NCBI GenBank assembly: GCA_947459425.1
Contig: CANHDJ010000029.1
Coordinates: forward strand, 1 to 43,004
DNA from: Ignavibacteria bacterium
GTDB taxonomy: Bacteria > Bacteroidota > Ignavibacteria > Kapaibacteriales > UBA4661
Direction of reading: 5' to 3'
DNA length: 43,004 bases
Shown: in pieces, positions 9,801-18,101 of the stretch
Numbering within the stretch: the first letter of the stretch is position 1
Layout of the letters: each line of letters begins with the position of its first letter
Made by a program: the position numbers and the translations under genes
The notes under the pieces: model-generated
Database searches by the model: none
Told to the model about the DNA's origin: nothing
What the model saw: the letters and a program-made list of their open reading frames with translations, nothing else

Positions 9801-10304
9801 ATTTCGCTTCCGCCAATAGAATCTTCGCGCTTTGCGCAGACGACGTTGATACCAGGGGGTCAACAAACAGTAACGGTGTGTGGCGCTCCGCTCGGTCTGG
9901 GGAGATATATTGATACGCTCACCATCAATCGCGGTTGTTTAAGTGAGCGAGTTATCGTCGTTCTGGAAGCCGATACTCTTCAACGCTTGGCAATATCACG
10001 GTGTGGCGCAGTGCTGCGTTTGAAAACGTCTACAGCGCCACGATCATTTTTTATGGAGCAGAATTTCCCTAATCCCGCATCAGGTCAGGTGTTGATACGG
10101 ATAAACATCAATGACCAAGCATTGACCACCTTGCAACTCACCAATAATTTGGGTGTGGTTGTCAAGACACTTACCGATGACGTTATGGCGGCTGGTGAGT
10201 ATGAAATTAGTGCTGATATTGCCGATCTACCATCGGGCGTGTATTTTCTTATCATACAGTCGGGTAGGTATAGGCAAACCAGACAAATGACGATAATGCG
10301 ATAA
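6825..10304 (+). CDS. Secreted IgGFc-binding-domain protein with T9SS-type sorting tail
   Basis: The protein has 1159 residues. The ATG at 6825 places a signal peptide (MRHHILCVIAAILVLCSS...) at the N-terminus; a TTG at 6777 would add 16 residues in front of it. Residues of about 100-560 match the IgGFc-binding N-terminal type (YVVVLATQDSTEVLITP, ISSNKPIAVYGGTQ, a WGKDAMLIPL segment), found in surface proteins of several Bacteroidota relatives. Ig-like or beta-sandwich repeats follow. The last 85 or so residues (EQNFPNPASG..., ending QTRQMTIMR) look like a type A sorting domain that directs export by the type IX system. It is probably an adhesin or cell-surface structural protein. It is followed convergently by the TPR kinase gene, and I see no hairpin between the two. 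Confidence 0.83.
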   Translation: MRHHILCVIAAILVLCSSAVPNGMSAQSLTPSLHRGRSFLLPYFILPSIPNNTFYAGSGLTSWRSPTATVLSGSLPRFSNRAGNSIPFVPNDEQVPQIYLLENIFGPIFPPSDRIVPNAALILGFDRPSEVLYDLGAYQILPESALGREYFVMAYNGDFTPNVRPLIPSNLPSYVVVLATQDSTEVLITPRFASASLGNKQRTVFLRRNEAYTVQSEPSLANQFPDLTGTRISSNKPIAVYGGTQGGNVPMREVQSFPGFFRTSLLMSEQQPPVSTWGKDAMLIPLIAPTQEFITELEADIKRNSILRSSRVSCGTLPRFAQPRVNLQQYARILAAYNNTEVFRVGALGNERIAVLQAGDFVEITFGTATLIRASQPILVAQWMNEQDVSLSTAMPIRPTSQYAAVHTVATITISDDNSEPMPIASSIRIDTNCGVMNQISAPAIITSRRFIENYLTIIARLDDTANVRLNGESLRNTTYTSNRFVPIAGTDFAFATTAVARGLHTVSSQQPIMVMSHGARIQGQRVSLTANSANTFFVQSREVSRFSATGVYAYSSYGNLRHERRAEVLGFISQDCYTMDVGVVSVQDASGQNAGNRALQTVQISAINCNVTPLTPTQNTDSVRFRATLQNPFADGTFTVNTTEADGAQFSQSFTIGGFTVNVDDRRETSAPLVRTVRLCADTTLPTCVPVRLNNYGSQTQIFRRVSLRSSANVNALGISATLRDFRVREVTAASVRLFPIRFPQGAELLALQTFATQATFTLSTIVSTSVQGALRRELRAETASRIDPQTNSDLTLCYMANRTASYQDTLFVSDGCRERAVLVLNIVAERDTTPPRFTRAIDSCQTTVQLRFDRNDGECSRGLAGGEVVQSSLQNVTVVQTQGSTNATGRTRSYTASVQNPRRDAFYTIIVRDSLGNIREVRDTIPGFTVQVRSSSLTNPAPTTMQPSPLPMVSLGTVPVTEISCQTLTVLNTGIAPIRFDAIGLARNTTISLPPIESSRFAQTTLIPGGQQTVTVCGAPLGLGRYIDTLTINRGCLSERVIVVLEADTLQRLAISRCGAVLRLKTSTAPRSFFMEQNFPNPASGQVLIRININDQALTTLQLTNNLGVVVKTLTDDVMAAGEYEISADIADLPSGVYFLIIQSGRYRQTRQMTIMR

Positions 10305-10354
10305 AACCTAGGATTTACCGAGGACAGCTGCATAATTGTAGGAATCAAAACGCA

Positions 10355-12322
10355 TTATTCCGAAACGAAAAGCGGAAATTCCAAAGTAAACGTTGCTCCC
10401 TTTTGGGGTATGCTCTCGCAGCGCACGGTGCCGTTCATAAGTTCGACGAGTTTTTTCACAATCGAAAGCCCCAAACCTGTTGAATGTTCACCGCCCGTTG
10501 GGCGTGCTGAGAGGCGTGCGAACTTGCCAAAAAGTTTCTCTTTGTCTTCATTAGTGAATCCGGGACCTTCATCCTGAATTTCTATCACAACCCATTGTTG
10601 TTGTGAACGCTCTTTTTTATTGATGCGAATCCAGATATTTTTATTGTAAGGCGAGTATTTAACAGCATTCGAGAGAATATTTTCAATAATCTGCATAAAG
10701 GCAGACTCATCGACCTGAATTTGCGTGGAAGCCGCATCAGCGAGGTTCATAAAGTGGAGCGTAAGACCTTTCTCGACGGCTTTGCCGATGTACTCATCTA
10801 CTAACATTTCTACAATCGGAGCCGCTTCCAGCACTGTTAGCATAAGGTGCATTTTGCCCGATTCAATAGTGTTTGCATTCAATACGTTGTTCACCAATTC
10901 GAGCATTCGGTTCGATGTCTGGACGATAGATTCGCCAATATTCTGAATTTCGCTGGGCGAAATCTCATCTAATGAAATCATCTCGCCATAGCTGCGCAAC
11001 GCACCAATAGGGTTCTTGAGGTCATGCGCAACAATTCCCAGTATCTCATTTTTTTCTTCGTTTAAGTCATGGAGTTGCTGATTTTGTTCGGCAAGCTGTG
11101 TGTTTGCCATTTCAATTTCCATTGCTTGCGTTTCCAAGATTTGTTGTTGGCGTAAACGCTCGTTCTCGGTGCGGCGTTTGTACTGATACCGACTGAATCC
11201 TACCGCAAATAACGCCAAGAGCAGTAGCACACCAGCAATAAGGAGATTCCGAATATGCGACTGCTGCTCGGCTTCGTCACGTAATCGGGCAATTTCAGCA
11301 ATACGTTGTTCGTCGCGGTATTGTGTCGTCAAAACGGCGGTGCGCTCGGCAGTTTCGGTGGTGTGCATGGAGTCGTTCATTGCCTGAAAGTCTTTGTAAT
11401 AGCGCAATGCCTCGTCGCTTTTTCCTGTGCGCTGGGCAATTTCGGCAAGCATTTTGTATGACCACCGTATGATTTCGCGTCCACCATACTCTTCGGCAAG
11501 GCGCAGGGCATTGCGCTGGTAGTGTTCAGCTGAGGTATAGAGAGACTTTGCCATATAGATTTCTGCCAACACATTACACGCCAAGGCAGCGTCCCGTTTG
11601 TCGCCAATATTTTCCGCTGTGCGCAAGGCTTGTTCAGCAAATTGTAGTGCCGTTTCTTGCTCGCCTTTGTGATTGAATGCCCAAGCAACATTCGCGGAAA
11701 CAAGAGCAATGCTGGCAGAATCACGCAATTCAATATCAATCTCCAAGGCGCGTTGCCAATAGACAAGGGCGCTGTCGTACATTCCCTCGCCAAAACACAG
11801 TACTCCAAGATTATTGAGCATTGACTCCATACCACGCCTGTCGCTCGCGTTCGTACTGAGCGTGAGTGCTTGGGTGTAGTAATCTTTTGCTTTGGGGTAA
11901 TTGCCCATTTTGCGATAATTCGCACCAATGCCGCCGAGTGCATACGCAATATTCGCACTGTCTTTGAGGTCTTGCCAAATGCGCAATGCCTTGAAATTGT
12001 ACTCTACGGATTGTTCGTAAAATCCTTGTGTCCACAAAACTACGCCCATCCGCAGTTGTGATTTGGCGAGACCAAATTTGAAGTGTAATGAATCTGCTAA
12101 AAGCAAGGCTTGACGGGCATAAATGAGCGCACGGATGGCATTGCGGCTTTCGTACTCCTTAGAGAGGTCGCATAAAATCTGTATCTTGGCGGAATCCGTA
12201 ACTGGCGTTTTATTTGCCAATAGCGCCTCAAGCGAGTCTGTACGCGGTGTTTGTGCGCAGTTCGGCGTGCTGCATACAAGCACAAGCAGTATGAAAAGCA
12301 GGGCAAAACGGAAAATGCGCAT
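10355..12322 (-). CDS. TPR-containing sensor histidine kinase
   Basis: The protein has 655 residues. The ATG at 12322 has GGAG seven bases upstream and begins a signal peptide (MRIFRFALLFILLVLVCS). A series of TPR units fills about residues 40-330, probably in the periplasm. A membrane helix (LLIAGVLLLLALFAVGF) comes near residue 365, then a coiled coil. The HisKA domain has the phospho-acceptor His433 in AHDLKNP. The ATPase domain has an N box at about residue 552 (SNAVKYSP), a G1 box DEGPGF near 584, and a G2 box GLGLSIV. There is no receiver or output domain. It follows the ABC ATPase gene after a 20-bp gap and is probably the last gene of that operon. The signal sensed is unknown; TPRs suggest contact with another protein. 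Confidence 0.92.
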   Translation of the reverse strand: MRIFRFALLFILLVLVCSTPNCAQTPRTDSLEALLANKTPVTDSAKIQILCDLSKEYESRNAIRALIYARQALLLADSLHFKFGLAKSQLRMGVVLWTQGFYEQSVEYNFKALRIWQDLKDSANIAYALGGIGANYRKMGNYPKAKDYYTQALTLSTNASDRRGMESMLNNLGVLCFGEGMYDSALVYWQRALEIDIELRDSASIALVSANVAWAFNHKGEQETALQFAEQALRTAENIGDKRDAALACNVLAEIYMAKSLYTSAEHYQRNALRLAEEYGGREIIRWSYKMLAEIAQRTGKSDEALRYYKDFQAMNDSMHTTETAERTAVLTTQYRDEQRIAEIARLRDEAEQQSHIRNLLIAGVLLLLALFAVGFSRYQYKRRTENERLRQQQILETQAMEIEMANTQLAEQNQQLHDLNEEKNEILGIVAHDLKNPIGALRSYGEMISLDEISPSEIQNIGESIVQTSNRMLELVNNVLNANTIESGKMHLMLTVLEAAPIVEMLVDEYIGKAVEKGLTLHFMNLADAASTQIQVDESAFMQIIENILSNAVKYSPYNKNIWIRINKKERSQQQWVVIEIQDEGPGFTNEDKEKLFGKFARLSARPTGGEHSTGLGLSIVKKLVELMNGTVRCESIPQKGATFTLEFPLFVSE

Positions 12323-12342
12323 AATTAAACTCCGTGAAGGTT

Positions 12343-12987
12343 TCAATCCAGATAGTCCGTAACGGATAGTCGATGTGTACAAAGCGCAAGGTCTCGTGCG
12401 TCGTTGGTGGCGATAATGCAGGTTCCGCCGCGCTGACGATGGTGTTTTATTAATTCTTCTACCGCGTTCATGCCGTGTTCGTCTAAGTTCGTCATCGGCT
12501 CATCCAGCATCAAAAGCGGGGCATCAAAAAGAAGCGCCAGCACGTATTTCATACGCTGTTTCATACCAGAGGAAAAGCCTCGTATCTCGTCTGCACGGCG
12601 TGGAAGTAAGCGGAAATGCTCAAATAAATGTTCGGCGTGGTCGCGCCGCAAGTTCACACCACGCATTTGAGCAATGATAGAACAGAGTTCGAGAGGGGTA
12701 AATTCTTCGTAGAGCGTCAAATATGGGGCAACAAAGCCACAATACTGAGTGATGAGGTCATTATCCAATACTTTTTCTTCTACCGAAAATGTAATTTTGC
12801 CGGAAGTCGGTGTGAGCAAGCCACAGAGGGCGCGTAGAAGCGTAGTCTTGCCGGAGCCGTTATCTCCGGTTATTCCCAAAATATCGCCATTACGGACTTC
12901 CAGCGAAATATCATGCCAAACACGTCGGCGGTTAAATCGCTGCGTGAGATTGTCGGCGCGAAGATGAAATGCAGCTAGGGGAGGCAT
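12343..12987 (-). CDS. ABC transporter ATP-binding protein (CcmA-like)
   Basis: The protein has 214 residues and a single nucleotide-binding domain: Walker A GDNGSGKT at 41-48, signature FSSGMKQ at 138-144, Walker B LLMLDEP at 158-164 and a D-loop NLDE. The short length and the APYLTLYEEFT region recall the stand-alone CcmA-like ATPases found in this phylum. At the H-loop the sequence reads ATND, with Asn where most ABC ATPases have His, which may slow hydrolysis or mark a subfamily. No permease is encoded beside it. It lies 5 bases after the OmpA/PD40 gene and 20 bases before the kinase gene. A role in cytochrome c maturation (heme export) is possible by name only. Confidence 0.85.
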   Translation of the reverse strand: MPPLAAFHLRADNLTQRFNRRRVWHDISLEVRNGDILGITGDNGSGKTTLLRALCGLLTPTSGKITFSVEEKVLDNDLITQYCGFVAPYLTLYEEFTPLELCSIIAQMRGVNLRRDHAEHLFEHFRLLPRRADEIRGFSSGMKQRMKYVLALLFDAPLLMLDEPMTNLDEHGMNAVEELIKHHRQRGGTCIIATNDARDLALCTHRLSVTDYLD

Positions 12988-12992
12988 GATTA

Positions 12993-14993
12993 CTAGTTTT
13001 TCGCAGGTGAAGGCGTGGTTGGCGTTGGCTTCGGTTTTGGTGTTTTGAGAGAGTCGTTCTTTATTGCTGGGCTGTTTGGAGAGGTTGATTTTGCCGGGCT
13101 TGTGGGCGATTGTTGTTGAGCAGGTATGCCCGTTGGAGGCGTTTGCTGCGGTAATGCAGTTTTAGGTTGAGGTGATGATGTTTTATTGACTGTTGGCGCA
13201 GGTGTTGTTGCCGGAAGAGTTTTGGGAGCGGCTTTCGGTGCGGCTGCTGGCGCAACGTCTTCTGCCTTGCGGAAGAAGGTGATGTCTGCCCGACGATTCC
13301 GAGAGCGCCCGTCTGGTGTCAGGTTGTTGGCAACAGGCTCTTCTTCGCCAAAAAACTTGAGTGCAAGCCGTTTACGTTCGCATCCAAGCGACCAGAGATA
13401 ATCAACAACCGCATTAACGCGGCGTTGCGAGAGGCGCAAGTTGTATTCGTAGGAGCCTCGGTCATCGGCAAAGCCCGACAATTCCGCTTGATACGACGGA
13501 TTTGCCTTGAGAAATTCCCATGCTTTGTCGAGTTCGTCCAAATACTGTTCTTCCAAAGAAAAATCGTCGGAATTGAAGTAAATGGTTCCGATTTTCGGTA
13601 CATTCGCTGCAACACCAGTCGTTTTTCCGGCGACGGTTGCCGTTGTCACGCCTTTTGTTTTCGGTGGGCGTGGCGGCACAAGGTCGAGTTCGACATCAAG
13701 GTGGAAGACTCCGCCTTGCGTGTTTTCGGCATTGAGGGTAAATTCTTTGTTTATGCCCTTGTGCTTGCTTGCCGATGCGGAAAGAATATATTTTTTTCCC
13801 GGTTTGAGCAATGCCGTAAAATCACCGGCAATATTGTTGCTCCGCAAACTGAGAGAATATCCGCCGCCCGGAACATCTTCCATGCCTGTTGCAGGAACTT
13901 CGCTAATGTCTATTGAGGATTCAAGCGGGTTTCCGGTGGCTTTGCTTTTGACCGTGCCGGTGAGCAGAATCATCGGTGCAGACTTGAGTTCACGCGATTC
14001 GACTGCCGAAAGGTCGGCGGTGTAAATATCGCCTTCGCGGATGAAATATGCCTCTTTGCCGTCGGCGCTCAGAACAAAGCCGTAATCGTCGCCTTTGGTA
14101 TTAAAGGGTTCGCCGAGATTGTAGAGTGTGCCAACCGTTCCGTCATCGTTGAGCGTTGCTTTGAAGATGTCCAGCCCGCCCAAGCCGCCATAGCCATTCG
14201 AGGAAAAATAGATGGACTTGCCGTCTGCGCCGATAAAAACCGAGCGTTCATTTTTCGGAGTGCTGAGTTCGAGGCGCTCAACGGCGGAGAACGTGCCGTC
14301 AATAAAGCGTTTGGCGAAATAGATGTCGTGCGCGGTCTTGGGGCTGAGGTCTTTGCCGCAGGTAAAAATGAAGAGATTGCCCGCCGGCGACATCGAAGAG
14401 CCGTCGCTGGCAACGGAGTTATTGTTATCGCGGCTTTGGCTTACGAAAAAATTCGTGAGTGTTCCGCCCAATCCAGCGAGATTATCCCATTTTTTGCCAT
14501 GCAGTTCCGCCGTGAAATAGGGACCACCACTGCCTTCCCAACCGGAGCGAAAACTTTGGAAGAAGACATTTTGTCCGTCGGGGGTAATATTGGGTTCATC
14601 TTCGCCGAAAGCCGTGTTAATCGTTTCGGGAAGGGGCATGGGACGTTGCCAAACACCATCTATGCGCTCGGCGTACCAAATATCGCCATCATTGCGGTTG
14701 AGTTTATCGTCGAATTGCGACCAAGGCTGACCGCCACGCTCAGACATAAAGTACATGAAGCGTCCGGTGGGCGAAAGGGTGAGATTGGCTTCTTTGAAGG
14801 GAGAGGAGAGAGCCTCAACTTTGCTAACGCTAACGCCTTGCAGTTGAAGCATTTTGGCAATAACTTTTTTCTTTGGTTGCGCCGAAAGATGGTGGTTCGG
14901 GGGAACGATGACCCAAAGAAAAAGTGCTATCAAAACGGTTGTCAACGAGTGCAAAATGTGTACACGCCGCTTCTGGGCAGCAGAAACAATCAT
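12993..14993 (-). CDS. OmpA-family protein with PD40 propeller
   Basis: The protein has 666 residues from the ATG at 14993, which gives a clean signal peptide ending near HHLSAQ; an upstream in-frame start at 15083 would bury it. Residues of about 50-330 contain PD40/WD40-like propeller repeats (LSPTGRFMYFMSERGG, ITPDGQNVFFQS, GADGKSIYFSSNGYGG, LSADGKEAYFIREGD). A beta-sandwich region follows. An OmpA-like peptidoglycan-binding domain lies at about 480-590 (YFNSDDFSLEE, LSGFADDRGS, NLRLSQRRVNAVVDYL, GRSRNRRADI). The tail is rich in Pro, Thr, Lys and Ser. Such proteins anchor the outer membrane or a secretion apparatus to the wall. It is the first gene of the operon with the ABC ATPase and the TPR kinase. 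Confidence 0.9.
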   Translation of the reverse strand: MIVSAAQKRRVHILHSLTTVLIALFLWVIVPPNHHLSAQPKKKVIAKMLQLQGVSVSKVEALSSPFKEANLTLSPTGRFMYFMSERGGQPWSQFDDKLNRNDGDIWYAERIDGVWQRPMPLPETINTAFGEDEPNITPDGQNVFFQSFRSGWEGSGGPYFTAELHGKKWDNLAGLGGTLTNFFVSQSRDNNNSVASDGSSMSPAGNLFIFTCGKDLSPKTAHDIYFAKRFIDGTFSAVERLELSTPKNERSVFIGADGKSIYFSSNGYGGLGGLDIFKATLNDDGTVGTLYNLGEPFNTKGDDYGFVLSADGKEAYFIREGDIYTADLSAVESRELKSAPMILLTGTVKSKATGNPLESSIDISEVPATGMEDVPGGGYSLSLRSNNIAGDFTALLKPGKKYILSASASKHKGINKEFTLNAENTQGGVFHLDVELDLVPPRPPKTKGVTTATVAGKTTGVAANVPKIGTIYFNSDDFSLEEQYLDELDKAWEFLKANPSYQAELSGFADDRGSYEYNLRLSQRRVNAVVDYLWSLGCERKRLALKFFGEEEPVANNLTPDGRSRNRRADITFFRKAEDVAPAAAPKAAPKTLPATTPAPTVNKTSSPQPKTALPQQTPPTGIPAQQQSPTSPAKSTSPNSPAIKNDSLKTPKPKPTPTTPSPAKN

Positions 14994-15190
14994 ATCATTC
15001 GAGAGCTTGTGAGACGCTTGCCCAGCACCATTTCCCAAAGAACATAGTACGAGAAAACGCCAAGGAAGAAATCTATCAAACAAACCAAGCTACTAAAATG
15101 CACGTTTTTTCTGAGATGTGGAATAATTTTCTGCACTCGTAAAAAAAAGCAGTAGACTTTTGCGGTGTCTGCTCACGCTTGAGAACGTTA

Positions 15191-15412
15191 TTAGCTGGCG
15201 TGAATTTCGCACAACGTCCATCCGCCGTATTTTACGCGGTATTCTTTACCGCTATTTTTGCGAATTTTGACAAGTGCTTCGTTTTCGAGAAGAATGGCAT
15301 ACCAGAGTCTGCCTTCGTATGCGATAACGCCTTGCGTGAAGAATGTGCGGTCGCCTTCTTCGCGCTTGAGGACGACTTTCCGTCCATCTTCGATTGCGAG
15401 TTTCTTAATCAT
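15191..15412 (-). CDS. Small conserved-looking hypothetical protein
   Basis: The 73-residue protein begins MIKKLAIEDGRKVVLKREEG and has a charged, beta-strand-like composition with no signal peptide or membrane segment. The region GVIAYEGRLWYAILLENEALVKI could form a small barrel fold. I do not recognise the family. Its composition looks more natural than that of the overlapping plus-strand frame, which is Phe- and Cys-rich. It lies 197 bases upstream of the OmpA/PD40 gene on the same strand. The ribosome-binding site is weak. Confidence 0.55.
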   Translation of the reverse strand: MIKKLAIEDGRKVVLKREEGDRTFFTQGVIAYEGRLWYAILLENEALVKIRKNSGKEYRVKYGGWTLCEIHAS

Positions 15413-15537
15413 GATGCTGTCTCATCACTAGGAAATTTGACAAAAGTATCGTGTTTATTACACCGTATTTCTACTAAGCATTTTTTGTGCCAAATTTCTG
15501 TGTTTTTTTTTGAATTGTTGTAAATACATTGCGAAAA

Positions 15538-15677
15538 CCACCCGCCGGACGGACTAAGAAGCCGCCCGACGGGACGATCGCTCCTTCTTCCACGTACTAC
15601 ACACGCTGTGCTATCTACATCAAACGCCCCACGAACCGCGCCATCCGGCGGCTTCCTAGCTCGTCGGGTGGCTTCTT
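15538..15677 (-). repeat. Dispersed palindromic repeat, copy B
   Basis: Read on the minus strand, this carries the same ordered blocks as 3188-3299: CCACCCGACG, GCCGCCGGATGGCGCGGTT, GTGGGGCGTT, AGAAGGAGCG and CCGTCGGGCGGCTTC. The central spacer is longer than in copy A. The inner arms here are AAGCCGCC and GGCGGCTT, against AAGCGCC and GGCGCTT in copy A, so both arms differ together and pairing is kept. The outer arms (CCACCCG and CGGGTGG) also pair. It lies about 10 bases past the stop of the chemotaxis receptor gene and might act as its terminator. Confidence 0.8.
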
Positions 15678-15687
15678 GGAGATTTGC

Positions 15688-17448
15688 TTATGCCAAATAG
15701 CGCTGCGACGATTCATGCAGCATTGATGCAGGTTTGCGCCCACCAGTATCATCAATGTCAAATTGCCTCAAAAGCGTCTGCAAATCCCGCACTAAGCCGG
15801 AAAGTGATTCCAACGAATGTTCGATATAATGCGTCATTTCAACCGTTTCATCAATACTGCCAACCGTTGATTGGACGGTTTGCACCACACTCTGAAATGC
15901 CGAAGCACGAGTCTCTATGCCGGATGCAATGACTTCGTATGCCTCTGCACTCTTTTTCGCATTGTCGCGGGTTGTCATAAACGATTGCCCTGCTTCTTCG
16001 ACAAGCTGTGTACCACGCTCCACCTCGCCTGTACCACGCCCAATGGTGGCTACGGCTTGTTGTGTGTCGTGTTGGATGCGCTTAATCATAACGGCGATTT
16101 CTTTGGTTGCTTTGGTCGTGCGCTCGGCGAGTTTGCGAACTTCATCGGCAACGACCGCAAAGCCGCGTCCCTGTTCGCCTGCACGGGCAGCTTCGATAGC
16201 GGCATTCAGCGCCAGAAGATTGGTTTGGTCGGCAATTTCGTTAATCACTTGCACGATTTCCCCGATTTGATTGCTGCTTTCGCCCAGCGCCCGTATGGTT
16301 TCGGCAGATTGCGCGACAACAAAGGCAATCGAACCCATACCGACCATTGCTTCTTGAATGCGCTTACTGCCTTCTTGCGAACTTTGCACCGTTCCTTGTG
16401 CGGCATCCGCAAAACCTCGTGCTGTTCGCGCTCCTTGCTGCATCTGCTCGGTCAATTCCGCAATCCGTCTCGTAGCATCGGACGCTTTGCGGGACTGCTC
16501 GGCGGCGGAAAACGTCATTTTTTCGGTCGCCGACAAAATTTCGTTGCTGGATTGAGCCGTCGTATCGGCGGTTTCGCGGACTTTGCGCATGAGTTCGCGT
16601 ACATTCGCAATGGCGTGATTTAAGCCCTCGGTCAATCGTGCTATTTCATCGCGTCTTTCGGTTTCCGATGCTTGTATTCTTACGGTGAGATTGCCTTGCG
16701 AAAACTGCTCTACGCCGCTTAAAATCGCTGCAACGCTGGATTCCAAGTATTTCTGTTGGATCTGCACGCGTTCCAGCATTTGTTGGTCTTTAGCATTGGC
16801 GGCGGCTTGCTCCTGTTGAAGTTGGGCGCGGGCTTCGTGGACTTTTGCTTGAATATTTTCTTGCTCTTTTTGCAACTGCAATAAAAGCTGCTCTTTGCCT
16901 GTTTCAAAGACCGAAATAAATGCGAACAGCACCATTGCAAAGGCAATCATGGATGAAATCCACGCACTCATCAATTTTTCTTGTGGAATGGCACTTGTCG
17001 GGGTCATGCCGTTTAATTCCAATACCCCCAAAACGAGGTAAAACGCAATAACACAGCCACACCAAAATATGCCTTGTTTTCGCCCGGCAATTACCGTTGC
17101 TATCAGGGGCGAGAAAATAAGCCACGGCGTTGTTTGCGAGCGCAAACCGCCCGTGGTGACATCAATCGTACCAAGCAAAAACAGCGCATTTGCTGCCAAA
17201 AGGTGCGCCGCAAGCGGGAGTGATGCTGTTGAGCGAAATATCAGCACCATAATTGCATAGACGACGATATTCACGCCAGAACATATAGCACCGATATAGT
17301 TCGGGTACGACAAATGGATAGGCGTATAAACCAATGACAAAATCGTTCCGATAAAGGCAATTTGTATCACTAAGCGTCCCCGACGCTGTACATCGGAAGC
17401 CGCATTACGCAAGGCTTCCGGGAAAAATCGCTCGACAATGGCGTTCAT
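15688..17448 (-). CDS. Methyl-accepting chemotaxis protein
   Basis: The protein has 586 residues. The N-terminal third (about residues 27-182) holds about six hydrophobic segments with very short loops and no sizeable periplasmic ligand domain, so it may sense a membrane-linked or energy signal. A coiled coil (185-245) and a HAMP-like stretch (about 235-290) lead to the MCP signalling domain. The conserved hairpin tip [19 protein letters not shown] falls at about 407-425, followed by [18 protein letters not shown], the region that binds CheA and CheW. No CheA, CheW, CheR or CheB gene is in the window. The start at ATG 17448 fits the hydrophobic N-terminus well. Confidence 0.95.
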   Translation of the reverse strand: MNAIVERFFPEALRNAASDVQRRGRLVIQIAFIGTILSLVYTPIHLSYPNYIGAICSGVNIVVYAIMVLIFRSTASLPLAAHLLAANALFLLGTIDVTTGGLRSQTTPWLIFSPLIATVIAGRKQGIFWCGCVIAFYLVLGVLELNGMTPTSAIPQEKLMSAWISSMIAFAMVLFAFISVFETGKEQLLLQLQKEQENIQAKVHEARAQLQQEQAAANAKDQQMLERVQIQQKYLESSVAAILSGVEQFSQGNLTVRIQASETERRDEIARLTEGLNHAIANVRELMRKVRETADTTAQSSNEILSATEKMTFSAAEQSRKASDATRRIAELTEQMQQGARTARGFADAAQGTVQSSQEGSKRIQEAMVGMGSIAFVVAQSAETIRALGESSNQIGEIVQVINEIADQTNLLALNAAIEAARAGEQGRGFAVVADEVRKLAERTTKATKEIAVMIKRIQHDTQQAVATIGRGTGEVERGTQLVEEAGQSFMTTRDNAKKSAEAYEVIASGIETRASAFQSVVQTVQSTVGSIDETVEMTHYIEHSLESLSGLVRDLQTLLRQFDIDDTGGRKPASMLHESSQRYLA

Positions 17449-17517
17449 AAAATTCTTTCAAAAATCTGTGAAAATGAAGGTATTGGTTAGGAAGTTGTGC
17501 ATCATGCTTTCTTTACC

Positions 17518-18075
17518 TTAGAGAGAAGGCGTGCGCATAAAAAACTCGACGATTGTTTCGCCAAATTTCCGCTCGGTCAGCTTTTCCCAGCCTTTGGGCC
17601 GCAAAACAACTTCTCGAATGTCGTGTTCGGCTATCATCACACATTCTTCACCGCAGATGCTTGAGGCGGCAAGGGTCTGGAAGATAGGATTGATGAGCTT
17701 TGCTGAATACGGTGGGTCACAAAAAATATAGTGAAATTGACTTGGGGCAAGCCCAGCAAGCGAACGCACGGCATCGTCGCACACAATCCGCACGGCATCC
17801 GCGAGACCAAGCATTGTTGCTGATTCTGCAAGTAATGTACAATTTTTACGATGTTTTTCGACCAAAACCGCCAACGCCGCACCACGACTGAGGCTTTCAA
17901 ATGCCAATGCTCCTGTTCCGGCACATAAATCCAGTACTGTCGCGCCTTCGAGGTCGCCGTAGTTAAGAAGAATATTGAATATCGTTTCTCTGGCACGGTC
18001 GGTTGTGGGGCGTATTCCTTGAAAACCGCTTGTTTCCAGTGTTCTACTGCGAAGTGTGCCGCCGGTAATGCGCAT
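17518..18075 (-). CDS. rsmD: 16S rRNA (guanine(966)-N(2))-methyltransferase RsmD
   Basis: The protein has 185 residues and is a Rossmann-fold methyltransferase using S-adenosylmethionine. The start at ATG 18075 gives MRITGGTLRSRTL, the typical RsmD N-terminus; the longer open frame to 18264 overlaps the transporter gene and is not needed. Motif I is VLDLCAGTGALAFE (47-60) and the catalytic DPPY is at 120-123, as expected for N2-guanine methylation. Upstream, GIRPTTDRARETIFNIL is characteristic of the family. It methylates G966 of 16S rRNA during small-subunit assembly. It lies 26 bases downstream of the nucleoside transporter gene on the same strand. In many genomes coaD follows rsmD; here the next gene is a chemotaxis receptor. 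Confidence 0.93.
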   Translation of the reverse strand: MRITGGTLRSRTLETSGFQGIRPTTDRARETIFNILLNYGDLEGATVLDLCAGTGALAFESLSRGAALAVLVEKHRKNCTLLAESATMLGLADAVRIVCDDAVRSLAGLAPSQFHYIFCDPPYSAKLINPIFQTLAASSICGEECVMIAEHDIREVVLRPKGWEKLTERKFGETIVEFFMRTPSL

Positions 18076-18101
18076 GAATCGTATTGCTGTTGTGGAGAAA
18101 A

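Noticed and set aside
14328-15047. Plus-strand open frame of 239 codons
   Set aside because: It is antisense to the OmpA/PD40 gene, whose frame has clear domains. The plus-strand product has no recognisable pattern.
15179-15523. Plus-strand open frame of 114 codons over the small 15191-15412 gene
   Set aside because: Its product is Phe-, Cys- and Ala-rich with no start context. The minus-strand product looks more like a protein.
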